The notes below the pieces were generated by a model, which made no database searches, was not told the origin of the DNA, and was given only the letters and a program-made list of their open reading frames with translations. Of a stretch of DNA of 64,000 nucleotides, positions 14,614 through 24,601 are shown one piece after another. The stretch covers positions 112,605 through 176,604 of the forward strand of contig NZ_WKYV01000007.1 in NCBI RefSeq assembly GCF_009677585.1, read 5' to 3'. The DNA comes from Lactonifactor sp. BIOML-A5 (lineage in GTDB: Bacteria > Bacillota > Clostridia > Lachnospirales > Lachnospiraceae). The stretch's first letter is position 1; each line of letters starts with the position of its first letter. A program made the translations under genes and the position numbers.

Positions 14614-16536
14614 ATGGCTAAGAAAAATACTTATGATGCGGACAGTATTTCCGTTTTGGAGGGACTGGAAGCGGTCCGAAAAAGACCGGGAATGTATATA
14701 GGAAGTGTTTCCAGGAAAGGTTTGAATCACCTCATTTATGAGATCGTGGACAATGCAGTGGACGAGCACCTGGCAGGCTTCTGCGATCATATTCGGGTGA
14801 CCCTGGAGGCGGACGGATCCGCAACCGTGGAGGACAACGGAAGAGGAATTCCTGTGGGAATGCATGCCAAAGGGATGTCGGCTGAGCGTCTGGTATTTAC
14901 AACACTTCATGCGGGAGGAAAATTCGACGATTCTGTCTACAAAACCAGCGGCGGACTCCACGGTGTGGGCTCATCGGTGGTTAACGCCCTGTCTACGTAT
15001 CTGGATATAAAAATCAGCAGAGAGGGATACATCCACCATGACCATTATGAGAGAGGCATTCCTACGATAGAGCTGGAAGACGGCCTGCTGCCCAAGCTGG
15101 GAAGGACAAAGGCAACAGGGACCTGTGTGAATTTTCTTCCGGACCCGGAGATATTTGAAAAAACGAACTTTTCTTCTACTGAGGTAAAAAGCCGCCTTCA
15201 CGAAACTGCCTATCTCAATCCCAAACTGACTATAGTATTTGAGGATAAGCGCAGAGAGGAAACGGAGACAGTAACTTACCATGAACCGGATGGCATTGTA
15301 GGCTTTATCAAGGATTTAAATCAAAAGGAAGAGGTTATCCATGAGCCCGTCTACTTTACCGGGGAGTCTGAGGGGATTACTGTGGAGGTGGCCTTTCAGT
15401 TCGTCAATGGATTTCATGAAAATGTTCTGGGCTTCTGCAACAATATTTACAATGCGGAAGGGGGGACCCATCTTACCGGTTTTAAGACTACCTTTACCAC
15501 AGTGATGAATACGTACGCCCGTGAGCTGGGGATTCTGAAAGAAAAAGATCCGAACTTTACAGGGGCAGATATCAGAAATGGGATGACCGCTGTTGTCTCC
15601 ATCAAACATCCGTCGCCCAGATTTGAGGGACAGACAAAGACCAAACTAGACAACCAGGATGCTGCAAAAGCCGCCGGAAAGGTGACTGGCGAAGAGATCG
15701 TACATTACTTTGACCGGAACCTGGAAACCCTGAAAAATGTTCTGGCCTGTGCGGAGAAGTCAGCCAAAATCCGAAAAACAGAAGAGAGGGCAAAAACAAA
15801 TCTTCTGACAAGACAAAAATATTCCTTTGACTCCAACGGCAAGCTGGCAAACTGTGAGAAAAAAGATCCCGGTATCTGTGAGATCTTCATAGTGGAGGGA
15901 GACTCAGCGGGAGGGTCCGCAAAGACAGCCAGGGACAGAAGTTTTCAGGCGATTCTGCCCATTCGGGGAAAGATCCTGAATGTAGAAAAGGCTACCATTG
16001 ATAAGGTCCTGGCCAACGCGGAGATCAAAACCATGATCAATGCCTTTGGCTGCGGATTCTCAGAGGGTTACGGCAATGATTTCGATATTACAAAGCTCCG
16101 CTATGACAAGATAATTATTATGGCGGATGCGGATGTGGATGGTGCCCATATTTCCACGCTGCTGCTCACCTTGTTCTATCGGTTTATGCCGGAGCTCATC
16201 TATGAAGGGCACGTGTATATTGCTATGCCTCCTCTCTATAAGGCCATGCCTGCCAGGGGAAAAGAAGAATACCTGTATGACGACAAGGCCCTGGAGCGGT
16301 ATCGGAAGAAGCACAAAGGTTCCTTCCACCTACAGAGATACAAGGGACTGGGAGAGATGGATGCCCAGCAGCTCTGGGAGACAACCCTGAATCCTGAGAC
16401 CAGGATGCTCCGGAGGGTGGAAATTGAGGATGCCCGTATGGCCTCCCAGGTAACTGAGGTACTCATGGGCACAGACGTACCGCCCAGAAAAGCATTTATC
16501 TATGAGCACGCCCGTGATGCACAGCTGGATATATAG
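14614..16536 (+). CDS. parE: Type IIA topoisomerase subunit B, ParE-type
   Basis: A 640-residue GyrB/ParE protein: GHKL ATPase (VRKRPGMYIGS, EIVDNAVDEH with catalytic glutamate, DNGRGIPV, SGGLHGVGSSVVNAL), transducer, and the TOPRIM domain (FIVEGDSAGGSA near residue 427, and DADVDGAHI near 504), ending in the QRYKGLGEMDAQQLWETT segment. It supplies ATP hydrolysis and metal chemistry for strand passage. The A subunit follows 12 bases later. I prefer topoisomerase IV to gyrase because the partner lacks a gyrase box and the pair is not beside dnaA/recF-type genes; this is an inference and the name gyrB is possible. Confidence 0.85.
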   Translation: MAKKNTYDADSISVLEGLEAVRKRPGMYIGSVSRKGLNHLIYEIVDNAVDEHLAGFCDHIRVTLEADGSATVEDNGRGIPVGMHAKGMSAERLVFTTLHAGGKFDDSVYKTSGGLHGVGSSVVNALSTYLDIKISREGYIHHDHYERGIPTIELEDGLLPKLGRTKATGTCVNFLPDPEIFEKTNFSSTEVKSRLHETAYLNPKLTIVFEDKRREETETVTYHEPDGIVGFIKDLNQKEEVIHEPVYFTGESEGITVEVAFQFVNGFHENVLGFCNNIYNAEGGTHLTGFKTTFTTVMNTYARELGILKEKDPNFTGADIRNGMTAVVSIKHPSPRFEGQTKTKLDNQDAAKAAGKVTGEEIVHYFDRNLETLKNVLACAEKSAKIRKTEERAKTNLLTRQKYSFDSNGKLANCEKKDPGICEIFIVEGDSAGGSAKTARDRSFQAILPIRGKILNVEKATIDKVLANAEIKTMINAFGCGFSEGYGNDFDITKLRYDKIIIMADADVDGAHISTLLLTLFYRFMPELIYEGHVYIAMPPLYKAMPARGKEEYLYDDKALERYRKKHKGSFHLQRYKGLGEMDAQQLWETTLNPETRMLRRVEIEDARMASQVTEVLMGTDVPPRKAFIYEHARDAQLDI

Positions 16537-16548
16537 GAGGAGTAGAAA

Positions 16549-18786
16549 ATGCAGGATAATATCATTAGAACCGAATATTCTGAGATTATGCAGAAATCAT
16601 ATATCGATTATGCCATGAGTGTTATTATAGCCCGTGCACTCCCCGATGTCAGGGACGGGCTGAAACCGGTGCAGAGGCGTACTCTCTACGACATGTACGA
16701 ACTTGGGATTCGTTACGATCGCCCCTACCGGAAATGCGCCCGTATTGTGGGAGACACCATGGGTAAATACCATCCCCACGGTGACAGCTCTATCTACGAG
16801 GCTTTGGTGGTGATGGCTCAGGAATTCAAAAAGGGGCTGCCCCTGGTAGACGGCCATGGCAATTTTGGATCTATTGAGGGGGATGGCGCCGCAGCCATGC
16901 GTTATACAGAGGCCAGGCTGGAAAAGATTACACAGGAAGTATACCTTCAGGATATGGACAAAGATGTGGTGGATTTTGTACCCAACTTTGATGAGACTGA
17001 GAAAGAACCTGCCGTGCTTCCCGTGCGGATCCCCAATCTTCTGGTGAACGGAGCGGACGGGATTGCCGTGGGCATGGCTACCAGTATCCCTCCCCACAAT
17101 CTGGGGGAGGTGCTTGACGGTGTGATTGCCTACATGAAGGACAACAGAATCACCACGGAAGGTCTCATGAAATATATCAAGGGACCAGATTTCCCCACAG
17201 GCGGAATTGTAGTAAATAAGGATGAGCTTCTCCAAATCTATGAGACAGGAAGCGGCAAGATCCGTATCCGAGGCAAAGTGGAGATTGAAAAGGGTAAAGC
17301 CGGAAAGATACTCCTTGTGATCTCTGAGATTCCTTATACCATGATTGGCGCCAATATCGGTAAATTTTTAAACGATGTGGCGTCTTTGGTAGAGACAAAG
17401 AAAACTACGGATATAGTAGACATCTCCAACCAGTCATCAAAGGAAGGCATCCGTATCGTCATTGAGCTGAGAAAAGGCGCAGATGCGGAAAACCTTATGA
17501 ATATGCTCTATAAAAAGACACGGCTGGAAGATACCTTTGGAGCAAATATGCTGGCAGTGGCCGATGGCCGGCCGGAGATTTTAAGCCTCAGGCAGATCAT
17601 AGAATACCATGTGGATTTTCAGTTTGAGGTGGCCACCAGAAAGTATCAGACACTGCTGGCAAAGGAACAGGAGAAAAAAGAAGTTCAGGAAGGCCTGATG
17701 AAGGCATGCGACGTCATTGACCTGATTATTGAGATATTGAGGGGCAGCAAAAATCAGAAGCAGGTAAAAGACTGTCTGATTCAGGGAATAACAGAGGGGA
17801 TCCGCTTTAAGAGCAAAACCAGCGAGCGGGCAGCTAAAAAGCTGGCATTCACAGAGCGCCAGGCCACGGCTATTCTGGAGATGCGCCTGTATAAGTTAAT
17901 CGGCCTGGAGATAGAGGCTCTCCTGAAAGAGCATGAGATCACACTTGCCAATATAGCGAAATATGAGGATATCTTAAATAACTATGATTCAATGGCCAAT
18001 GTGATAATAAAGGAACTGACTGCCGTGAAAAAAGAGTACGGCAGACCCAGAAGAACCGCTGTCGAAAATGCCGCAGAGGCAGTTTATGAGGAAAAGAAGA
18101 TTGAGGAGACAGAAGTAGTCTTTCTGATGGACCGTTTCGGATATACAAAGACCATAGACAAGGCAACTTATGAGAGAAATAAGGAAACCGCTGACGGTGA
18201 GAGTAAATATCTGTTTACTTGTATGAATACGGATAAAGTGTGTATTTTTACAGACAAAGGAAGGATGCACACAGTTAAGGTACAGGAGGTTCCCTACGGG
18301 AGATTCCGGGATAAGGGGACTCCTATTGATAATCTGAGCAATTATGACAGCACCCAGGAGCGGATTCTCTATGCGGGAAGCCTGGAGTCTGTAAAAGCTT
18401 CCAGCCTTCTGTTTGTAACAAAGACCGGTATGCTTAAGCAGGTGGCCGGGGAGGAATTTGATGTATCTAAGCGTACCATTGCAGCTACAAAGCTCTCCGG
18501 GGAGGATGAACTTCTGTTTGTGGGTGTGTCAGATCCCATGGAATATGTGGTGCTCCAGTCTGTGAACGGATATTTTCTGAAATTTCTCAAGGAGGAAGTT
18601 CCTTATAAGAAGAAAACAGCCATTGGAGTACGGGGAATACGTCTGGGAGAAAAGGACGCGCTGGAAGAGGCATATCTTCTGGAAAATCGGAGCGAGTATA
18701 CGATAGTATATAAGGATAAAGAGGTAACGCTTAATAAACTGAAGCTGGCGAAAAGAGATACAAAAGGCACAAAGATAAGAGTCTAG
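16549..18786 (+). CDS. parC: Type IIA topoisomerase subunit A, ParC-type
   Basis: A 745-residue subunit with the breakage-reunion domain (ARALPDVRDGLKPVQRR), catalytic Y119 in MRYTEARL, and the quinolone-determining segment HPHGDSSIYEA with S80 and E84 at the positions of E. coli GyrA S83 and D87, the usual susceptible arrangement. The C-terminal beta-pinwheel (about 510-740) lacks a recognisable gyrase box (QRRGGKG type), which favours decatenating topoisomerase IV over gyrase. It pairs with the preceding B subunit. Start follows aggagga. Confidence 0.85.
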   Translation: MQDNIIRTEYSEIMQKSYIDYAMSVIIARALPDVRDGLKPVQRRTLYDMYELGIRYDRPYRKCARIVGDTMGKYHPHGDSSIYEALVVMAQEFKKGLPLVDGHGNFGSIEGDGAAAMRYTEARLEKITQEVYLQDMDKDVVDFVPNFDETEKEPAVLPVRIPNLLVNGADGIAVGMATSIPPHNLGEVLDGVIAYMKDNRITTEGLMKYIKGPDFPTGGIVVNKDELLQIYETGSGKIRIRGKVEIEKGKAGKILLVISEIPYTMIGANIGKFLNDVASLVETKKTTDIVDISNQSSKEGIRIVIELRKGADAENLMNMLYKKTRLEDTFGANMLAVADGRPEILSLRQIIEYHVDFQFEVATRKYQTLLAKEQEKKEVQEGLMKACDVIDLIIEILRGSKNQKQVKDCLIQGITEGIRFKSKTSERAAKKLAFTERQATAILEMRLYKLIGLEIEALLKEHEITLANIAKYEDILNNYDSMANVIIKELTAVKKEYGRPRRTAVENAAEAVYEEKKIEETEVVFLMDRFGYTKTIDKATYERNKETADGESKYLFTCMNTDKVCIFTDKGRMHTVKVQEVPYGRFRDKGTPIDNLSNYDSTQERILYAGSLESVKASSLLFVTKTGMLKQVAGEEFDVSKRTIAATKLSGEDELLFVGVSDPMEYVVLQSVNGYFLKFLKEEVPYKKKTAIGVRGIRLGEKDALEEAYLLENRSEYTIVYKDKEVTLNKLKLAKRDTKGTKIRV

Positions 18787-18830
18787 CCGACCGTGTATCC
18801 ATTGGAATCTTACCAAATTTTCTAAGATGC

Positions 18831-18914
18831 TTGATTTTTCTGGGAATTAGTGCTAATATTAATAAGATATAAATAATACTACAGTATAAGAGTGGGCTTG
18901 CGAGTCCACTCTTA
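18831..18914 (+). promoter_or_regulatory. Promoter and leader hairpin of the rimP-nusA-infB operon
   Basis: -35 TTGATT (18831-18836) and -10 TAATAT (18854-18859), 17-base spacer. In the leader, taagagtgg pairs with ccactctta (about 18888-18914) to make a hairpin about 40 bases before rimP. A similar hairpin precedes rimP in many Firmicutes as far as I recall; its role is not known to me. Confidence 0.55.
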
Positions 18915-18952
18915 TCGCGTGTAAGGGAATATCCGGAAAGCGTGGTGAGAAC

Positions 18953-19420
18953 ATGAGTAAAAAAGAAGTGTATGAACAAAAAGCAGAGAGCATTCTTCTC
19001 CCAATTGTTGCGTCCCATGGATTTGAACTGGTGGATGTAGAGTATGTCAAAGAAGGAAGCAACTGGTATCTGAGGGCTTATATAGACAAAGAAGGGGGCA
19101 TAACGGTAGATGACTGTGAGGTGGTAAGCCGTGCGTTCAGCGATAAATTGGATGAAGAAGACTTTATTGAGGAAGCATATATTATGGAAGTCAGCTCTCC
19201 GGGGCTTGGGAGACCGCTGAAGAAAGAAAAAGACTACGCCAGAAGTATGGGAAAAGAGCTGGAAATACGCACCTACCGTGCGATTCAAAAGGAGAAAGAA
19301 TTCTATGGAGTTCTGAAAGCATACGATGACAATAGTGTAACTATTTCCAGAGAAGACGGAACGGAGATGGTGTTTCAGAAGGCTGATATCGCTTTGATAC
19401 GATTGGCATTCGATTTTTAA
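18953..19420 (+). CDS. rimP: Ribosome maturation factor RimP
   Basis: A 155-residue RimP, needed for late 30S subunit assembly in the cytosol. The N-terminal domain shows ELVDVEYVKEGSNWYLRAYIDKEGGITVDDC (spread over residues about 23-53), the conserved EVSSPGLGRPLK turn near 81-92, and a small SH3-like C-terminal domain. It opens the classical operon with nusA 21 bases downstream. The ribosome site is weak (ggtgag), which may limit its expression compared with nusA. Confidence 0.95.
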   Translation: MSKKEVYEQKAESILLPIVASHGFELVDVEYVKEGSNWYLRAYIDKEGGITVDDCEVVSRAFSDKLDEEDFIEEAYIMEVSSPGLGRPLKKEKDYARSMGKELEIRTYRAIQKEKEFYGVLKAYDDNSVTISREDGTEMVFQKADIALIRLAFDF

Positions 19421-19441
19421 TATTTAGGAGGAAGAAGTAAC

Positions 19442-20611
19442 ATGAATACAGAATTATTAGAGGCACTGGAGATTCTGGAAAAAGAGAAATCAATCAGTAA
19501 GGATACTCTTTTGGAAGCAATTGAGCAGTCTTTGATTCAGGCATGTAAGAATCATTTCGGCAAAGCAGATAATGTAAAAGTAAACATTAATCCGGAGACC
19601 TGCGACTTTGGGGTATATGCAGAAAAGACCGTGGTGGAAGAGGTCGAGGATCCCATCGTGGAGATCAGTCTGGCCAATGCCAAGATGATTGATTCCAAAT
19701 ATGAAGTCGGAGATATCGTTAATATAGAGATTAAATCGAAGGAGTTTGGAAGAATCGCCACTCAGAATGCCAAAAACGTCATTCTTCAGAAGATCCGTGA
19801 AGAAGAGCGCAAAGTAATTTATAACCAGTACTATGGCAAGGAAAAGGATGTGGTAACGGGTATTGTTCAGAGAAATCTTGGCAAAAATTATAGTATTAAT
19901 CTTGGCAAAGCAGATGCTATCCTTACGGAAAATGAGCAGGTAAAGGGTGAGGTTTTTCGTCCTACAGAGCGTATTAAGCTGTATATTCTGGAGGTAAAGG
20001 ATACCCCGAAGGGGCCTAAGATCTTAGTTTCCCGGACACATCCAGAATTGGTTAAGCGTTTGTTTGAATCAGAAGTGACCGAGGTAAAAGACGGAACAGT
20101 GGAGATAAAAAGCATCGCCAGGGAGGCAGGATCCAGAACCAAAATCGCGGTATGGTCCAACGACCCGGACGTTGACCCGGTGGGCGCCTGTGTTGGTATG
20201 AACGGAGCGAGAGTGAATGCCATCGTAGAGGAACTCAGAGGAGAGAAGATTGATATTATTAACTGGAGTGACAATCCCGCGATATTGATTGAAAATGCCC
20301 TCAGTCCCGCAAAGGTGATTTCAGTAATGGCGGATCCTGATGAGAAAACGGCACAGGTTGTAGTGCCTGATTATCAGCTTTCTCTTGCAATCGGAAAAGA
20401 GGGACAGAATGCAAGGCTTGCGGCAAGACTGACAGGCTTTAAAATTGATATAAAGAGTGAGACCCAGGCCAGAGAGGCCGGTGACTTTGATTACTATGAA
20501 GAAGAGTATGAAGAGGACTACGGGGACGGCGAAGAATATTATCCGGATGAGAATGAATATACGGAAGAAGCTGAGCCTTACTATAATGAGCCGGAAGACG
20601 TTGAAGAGTAG
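19442..20611 (+). CDS. nusA: Transcription termination/antitermination factor NusA
   Basis: A 389-residue NusA: N-terminal RNA-polymerase-binding domain (1-125), S1 domain (about 130-200), and two KH domains (about 205-345, with GACVGMNGARVNAIVEEL and LAIGKEGQNARLAARLTG). It lacks the C-terminal acidic repeat domains of E. coli, as in other Firmicutes. Instead it ends in a 45-residue tail very rich in Glu, Asp and Tyr. It binds RNA polymerase and promotes pausing and hairpin-dependent termination. Start follows taggaggaag. Confidence 0.96.
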   Translation: MNTELLEALEILEKEKSISKDTLLEAIEQSLIQACKNHFGKADNVKVNINPETCDFGVYAEKTVVEEVEDPIVEISLANAKMIDSKYEVGDIVNIEIKSKEFGRIATQNAKNVILQKIREEERKVIYNQYYGKEKDVVTGIVQRNLGKNYSINLGKADAILTENEQVKGEVFRPTERIKLYILEVKDTPKGPKILVSRTHPELVKRLFESEVTEVKDGTVEIKSIAREAGSRTKIAVWSNDPDVDPVGACVGMNGARVNAIVEELRGEKIDIINWSDNPAILIENALSPAKVISVMADPDEKTAQVVVPDYQLSLAIGKEGQNARLAARLTGFKIDIKSETQAREAGDFDYYEEEYEEDYGDGEEYYPDENEYTEEAEPYYNEPEDVEE

Positions 20612-20623
20612 GAAGTGAGAGTT

Positions 20624-20902
20624 ATGGGCACCGTTCGAAAAGTACCTATGCGCAAGTGCATTGGGTGTGGTGAGATGAAAAGTAAGAAAGAAATGCTGCG
20701 CATCTTAAAGACAACAGAGGATGAGATTGTGCTGGACACGACTGGCAAGAAAAACGGAAGAGGTGCATACCTTTGTTTTTCCAGAGACTGTCTGGAGAAA
20801 GCCCAAAAAAATAAAGGGCTGGAACGCTCATTAAAGATGGGAATTCCAAAAGATGTGTATGAAAGCTTGAAAAAGGAGTTAGAAGTTATTGATAAATCAT
20901 AA
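20624..20902 (+). CDS. ylxR: YlxR family RNA-binding protein
   Basis: A 92-residue protein of the YlxR (DUF448) family: KVPMRKCIGCGEMKSKKEMLRI near residues 5-26 and GRGAYLCFSRDCLEKA near 46-61. In Bacillus subtilis this protein (RnpM) has been reported to modulate RNase P activity. I used the ATG at 20624, with ggaag about eight bases upstream, rather than the GTG three codons earlier. The 3' end overlaps the next gene by 14 bases. It lies at the invariant nusA-ylxR-ylxQ-infB position. Confidence 0.9.
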   Translation: MGTVRKVPMRKCIGCGEMKSKKEMLRILKTTEDEIVLDTTGKKNGRGAYLCFSRDCLEKAQKNKGLERSLKMGIPKDVYESLKKELEVIDKS

Positions 20903-21200
20903 AGTACTATCTCTGATAGGATTGGCAATGAAAGCCGGCAAAGTTGTGAGCGGAGAATTTTCTACGGAAAAAGCTGTGAAAACAGGAACTGCTTTTTTGG
21001 TTGTGGTCGCGGAGTCAGCCTCCGGGAATACCAAAAAGAAATTCGGAAATTCCTGCTCTTACTACCAGGTTCCACTGTATTTCCTGGGAGAAAAGGAAGA
21101 ACTGGGCAGGGCGATTGGAAAAGAATTCCGGGCTTCCCTGGCAGTAACCGATGAAAATTTTGCTAAGGCAATCGAAAAGCAACTGGAAATGAATTCGTAA
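20889..21200 (+). CDS. ylxQ: L7Ae-family ribosomal-like protein YlxQ
   Basis: A 103-residue protein of the L7Ae/L30e/S12e fold: [22 protein letters not shown] near residues 9-30 and the [14 protein letters not shown] segment. These proteins bind kink-turn RNAs; no specific target is known for YlxQ. The start appears to be TTG at 20889, with aaggag nine bases upstream, and overlaps the end of ylxR, implying coupling. An ATG start is not available at the normal N-terminus. Confidence 0.88.
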   Translation: MINHKVLSLIGLAMKAGKVVSGEFSTEKAVKTGTAFLVVVAESASGNTKKKFGNSCSYYQVPLYFLGEKEELGRAIGKEFRASLAVTDENFAKAIEKQLEMNS

Positions 21201-21220
21201 TAGAAAAGGAGGTAGTAAGT

Positions 21221-24160
21221 ATGTCAAAAATTAGAGTACATGAACTTGCTAAAGAACTAGATAAAACAAACAAGGAGGTATTAGATTTTCTGAAAGAGAA
21301 AAATATAGAAGTCAAAAGCCATATGAGCAGTCTGGAAGACGATCATGTGAAGGCAGTGAAAGAGCATTTTGAAAAGCCCAAAAAGAAATCCAATATTATT
21401 CAGGTGTTCCGTCCTCAGAACGCCAGCAATGGAGGGGACAGACGAGGCAAAGGCCCTCAGCGTTCCAGTCAGAGCCGCCCGTACCAGGGCCGTCCTCAGA
21501 CAGAACACCCGGTACACAGTGACACTGAGAAACCTGTTCAAAATACACCAGCAAGCCAGGGGGACAGCACTCCCAGGCCAACAGAGAGTAATGTAAAAGC
21601 TATGAGTGAAAATAGTTCAAGACCAGTGAATAACAATCAGCGGCCGGCTAATAATAGTCAGAGAAGCACCGGCGGCAATCAGAGAACCGGAAGCAGTCAG
21701 AGAAGCGGCGGAGGTTATCAGAGAACCCAGGGAGGCCAGAGGCCGGCGGGAGGATACCAGAGAAATAATGACGGCCAGAGAAACGGTGACGGCCAGAGGG
21801 GGACCGGAAATTATCAGAGACCTCAGGGGGGCCAGAGACCGACAGGAGGCTATCAGAGAAATAATGACGGCCAGAGACCAGCGGGAAGCTACCAGAGAAA
21901 TAATGACGGCCAGAGACCAGCGGGAGGCTATCAGAGAAATAATGACGGCCAGAGACCAGCGGGAGGCTATCAGAGAAGCAATGACGGCCAGAGACAAGGC
22001 GGGGGCTACCAGAGAAGCAATGACGGCCAGAGACCAGCCGGAGGCTATCAAAGAAGCAATGACGGCCAGAGACAAGGTGGAGGCTACAGAAGCAATGACG
22101 GCCAGAGACCGGGCGGAGGTTACAGAAGCAATGACGGTCAGAGACCCGCGGGGAGAACCAATGATTTCCGGAAAAATGGTCCGGATACAAGAAACAAACC
22201 AACAGATTCAAAAATTGAGATCGTTGACAAAGACAGCCGTAAGCTGAACAGAGATAATAAGAAAAAGGATGTCAAGAGAGAAGAGTACAAAAACCAGGGC
22301 AGTGGCGGAAAGCGGCCGAACCAGGGGGGAAGAAGACCGAATCAGAGGCTTCCGAAAGCTCTTCAGAGACCGAATCCTCAGCCGAAACAGGAAGAAAAGA
22401 AGGAAGAAATCAAGGAGATTACCCTTCCGGAAAAGATGACAATCCGGGAGCTGGCTGAAAAGATGAAGATGCAGCCGTCTGTAATCGTTAAGAAGTTATT
22501 CCTGGAAGGAATCCTGGTTACGGTTAATCATGAGATTGACTTTGAGAAGGCACAGGAGATCGCATTAAGCTATGATATTATAGCAGAACCGGAAGAGAAA
22601 ATCGATGTCATCGAGGAACTGCTCAGAGAGGAAGAGGAGGATAACAGCCTGCTTGTATCCAGACCGCCTGTTGTCTGTGTTATGGGGCATGTAGACCACG
22701 GCAAGACCTCTCTTCTGGACGCTATTCGTAATACACATGTAACAGACAAAGAAGCCGGAGGAATCACCCAGCATATCGGCGCCTATGTAGTAAGTATCAA
22801 CGGACAGAAGATTACCTTCCTGGATACTCCGGGACATGAGGCATTTACTGCCATGAGAATGCGCGGTGCCAACGCTACTGATATTGCAATTCTGGTAGTC
22901 GCCGCAGATGACGGTGTTATGCCCCAGACGGTGGAGGCCATTAATCATGCAAAGGCTGCCGGCACAGAGATAATTGTAGCTGTCAATAAGATTGATAAGC
23001 CAAGTGCCAATGTAGAAAAGGTAAAACAGGAATTATCTGAATATGAGCTGATTCCCGAGGATTGGGGCGGCAGCACGATCTTTGTGCCTGTATCCGCCCA
23101 TTCCGGAGACGGAATTGATGAACTTCTGGAAATGATTCTTCTCACTGCAGAGGTGGGAGAACTGAAAGCCAATCCAAAGAGAAAAGCCAGAGGCCTTGTT
23201 ATTGAGGCAGAGCTGGATAAAGGTAAGGGCCCTGTGGCAACGATTCTGGTCCAGAAAGGCACTCTGCAGGTGGGAGATTTTATCGCCGCAGGTTCCTGCT
23301 CCGGTAAAGTGCGCGCCATGATGGATGACAAGGGAAGACGGGTAAAAGAAGCAGGTCCTTCCACACCCGTAGAGATTCTGGGACTTTCCGATGTGCCCAA
23401 TGCAGGAGAGATTCTCGTCGCTCTTGACAACGACAAAGAGGCAAAACAATTTGCTGAGACCTTTGTGTCAGAAGGTAAGAATAAACTTCTGGAGGATACC
23501 AAAGCAAAAATGTCTCTGGACGATTTATTTACACAGATTAAAGCAGGTAATTTAAAGGAGCTTCCGATTGTTGTAAAAGCAGACGTACAGGGTTCTGTGG
23601 AGGCAGTAAAACAGAGTCTTGTAAAGCTGTCTAATGAAGAAGTAATTGTCAAGGTGATCCATGGGGGCGTAGGCGCTATCAATGAATCAGACGTTACCCT
23701 GGCCTCTGCCTCTAATGCGATTATTATCGGATTTAATGTCCGTCCTGATGCTACTGCAAAAGCGATTGCAGAACAGGAAGGGGTGGATCTGCGCCTGTAC
23801 CGCGTCATTTATCAGGCCATTGAGGATGTGGAAGCAGCTATGAACGGCATGCTGGATCCGGTATATGAGGAGAAAGTCATCGGCCACGGCGAAGTCCGCC
23901 AGACCTTCAAGGCTTCCGGCATCGGTACTATTGCAGGATCCTATGTCCTGGACGGTATCTTCCAGAGAGGCTGCAAAGTGCGTATTACCCGTGAAGATGA
24001 GCAGATCTTCGAGGGACCGCTGGCATCTCTGAAGCGTTTCAAGGACGATGTGAAGGAAGTAAAAGCCGGGTACGAGTGCGGCTTGGTATTCCAGGACTTC
24101 AATGACGTAAAAGAAGAAGATAAGGTAGAAGCCTATATTATGGTAGAAGTTCCTCGCTAG
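21221..24160 (+). CDS. infB: Translation initiation factor IF-2 with a repetitive N-terminal linker
   Basis: A 979-residue IF-2. Residues 1-52 form the helical IF2-N module, about 60-400 are a disordered Gly/Gln/Arg/Asn-rich linker containing about a dozen tandem repeats (separate entry), then a second IF2-N module near 410-460. The GTPase domain follows with G1 [13 protein letters not shown]3 DTPGHEAF and G4 NKID, and then the beta-barrel and fMet-tRNA-binding C-terminal domains. It places initiator tRNA on the 30S subunit with GTP. Start follows aaaggaggt. Only the linker is unusual for the family. Confidence 0.97.
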   Translation: MSKIRVHELAKELDKTNKEVLDFLKEKNIEVKSHMSSLEDDHVKAVKEHFEKPKKKSNIIQVFRPQNASNGGDRRGKGPQRSSQSRPYQGRPQTEHPVHSDTEKPVQNTPASQGDSTPRPTESNVKAMSENSSRPVNNNQRPANNSQRSTGGNQRTGSSQRSGGGYQRTQGGQRPAGGYQRNNDGQRNGDGQRGTGNYQRPQGGQRPTGGYQRNNDGQRPAGSYQRNNDGQRPAGGYQRNNDGQRPAGGYQRSNDGQRQGGGYQRSNDGQRPAGGYQRSNDGQRQGGGYRSNDGQRPGGGYRSNDGQRPAGRTNDFRKNGPDTRNKPTDSKIEIVDKDSRKLNRDNKKKDVKREEYKNQGSGGKRPNQGGRRPNQRLPKALQRPNPQPKQEEKKEEIKEITLPEKMTIRELAEKMKMQPSVIVKKLFLEGILVTVNHEIDFEKAQEIALSYDIIAEPEEKIDVIEELLREEEEDNSLLVSRPPVVCVMGHVDHGKTSLLDAIRNTHVTDKEAGGITQHIGAYVVSINGQKITFLDTPGHEAFTAMRMRGANATDIAILVVAADDGVMPQTVEAINHAKAAGTEIIVAVNKIDKPSANVEKVKQELSEYELIPEDWGGSTIFVPVSAHSGDGIDELLEMILLTAEVGELKANPKRKARGLVIEAELDKGKGPVATILVQKGTLQVGDFIAAGSCSGKVRAMMDDKGRRVKEAGPSTPVEILGLSDVPNAGEILVALDNDKEAKQFAETFVSEGKNKLLEDTKAKMSLDDLFTQIKAGNLKELPIVVKADVQGSVEAVKQSLVKLSNEEVIVKVIHGGVGAINESDVTLASASNAIIIGFNVRPDATAKAIAEQEGVDLRLYRVIYQAIEDVEAAMNGMLDPVYEEKVIGHGEVRQTFKASGIGTIAGSYVLDGIFQRGCKVRITREDEQIFEGPLASLKRFKDDVKEVKAGYECGLVFQDFNDVKEEDKVEAYIMVEVPR
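21707..22156 (+). repeat. In-frame 36-39 bp tandem repeat array inside infB
   Basis: About twelve degenerate copies of a 39-bp (later 36-bp) unit encoding [13 protein letters not shown] or close variants. The copies differ mainly at NN/SN, PA/QG and by loss of one codon in the last units. The reading frame is kept throughout, so it is a coding VNTR and not a CRISPR array. It gives an Arg-Gly-Gln-rich linker. Confidence 0.9.
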
Positions 24161-24214
24161 AATCCAGGGGGCTGCCTGCGGCTGTACCTGAAAAGACAGA
24201 AAGTGAGAATAGAT

Positions 24215-24601
24215 ATGAGAAAAAACAGTATAAAGAATACAAGGATTAATGGGGAAGTTCAAAGAGAACTGGCCAATCTAATCCGGGGGGATCTGAAAGA
24301 TCCCCGTATTCATCCGCTGACATCAGTAACCGCTGTTGAGGTGGCGCCGGATCTGAAAACCTGTAAGGCCTACATCAGTGTTATGGGGGATGACAAGGCA
24401 AAGGAAGATACTCTGGCAGGTTTAAAGAGTGCAGAAGGCTTTCTGAAAAATCAGCTGGCCAAAAATATTAATCTGCGCAATACCCCCCAAATCCGATTTG
24501 TGCTGGACACCTCCATTGAATACGGTGTTAATATGTCAAAATTGATTCAGGAAGTAAACAATCAGGATTTCGAACAGAAGGAAGATGATAAGAATGATTA
24601 A
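24215..24601 (+). CDS. rbfA: Ribosome-binding factor A
   Basis: A 128-residue RbfA with the KH-like fold: RINGEVQRELANLIRGDLKDPRI near residues 9-31, the VTAVEVAPDLKTCKAYISV strand pair near 38-56, and the LRNTPQIRFVLDTSIEYG segment near 87-104. It assists maturation of the 17S rRNA 5' end and 30S assembly. I prefer the ATG at 24215 to an in-frame GTG four codons earlier because family members begin MRKNS or similar. It overlaps the next gene by 17 bases. Confidence 0.94.
   Translation: MRKNSIKNTRINGEVQRELANLIRGDLKDPRIHPLTSVTAVEVAPDLKTCKAYISVMGDDKAKEDTLAGLKSAEGFLKNQLAKNINLRNTPQIRFVLDTSIEYGVNMSKLIQEVNNQDFEQKEDDKND

Noticed and set aside
14614..18786. Calling the pair gyrB-gyrA
   Set aside because: The A subunit lacks a gyrase box and the pair is not in the dnaA region, so a ParE/ParC-type name is preferred, with the caveat stated.
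21707..22156. Regular repeats suggestive of a CRISPR array
   Set aside because: Repeats are contiguous without unique spacers and keep one reading frame inside infB; it is a coding tandem repeat.
21617..22211. Long open frames on the strand opposite the infB repeats
   Set aside because: They are mirror frames of the repeat array, have repetitive low-complexity products and lack ribosome sites.
22945..23808. 287-codon frame opposite infB
   Set aside because: It is antisense to the conserved GTPase and C-terminal domains; its Ser/Thr/Pro-rich product resembles no family.
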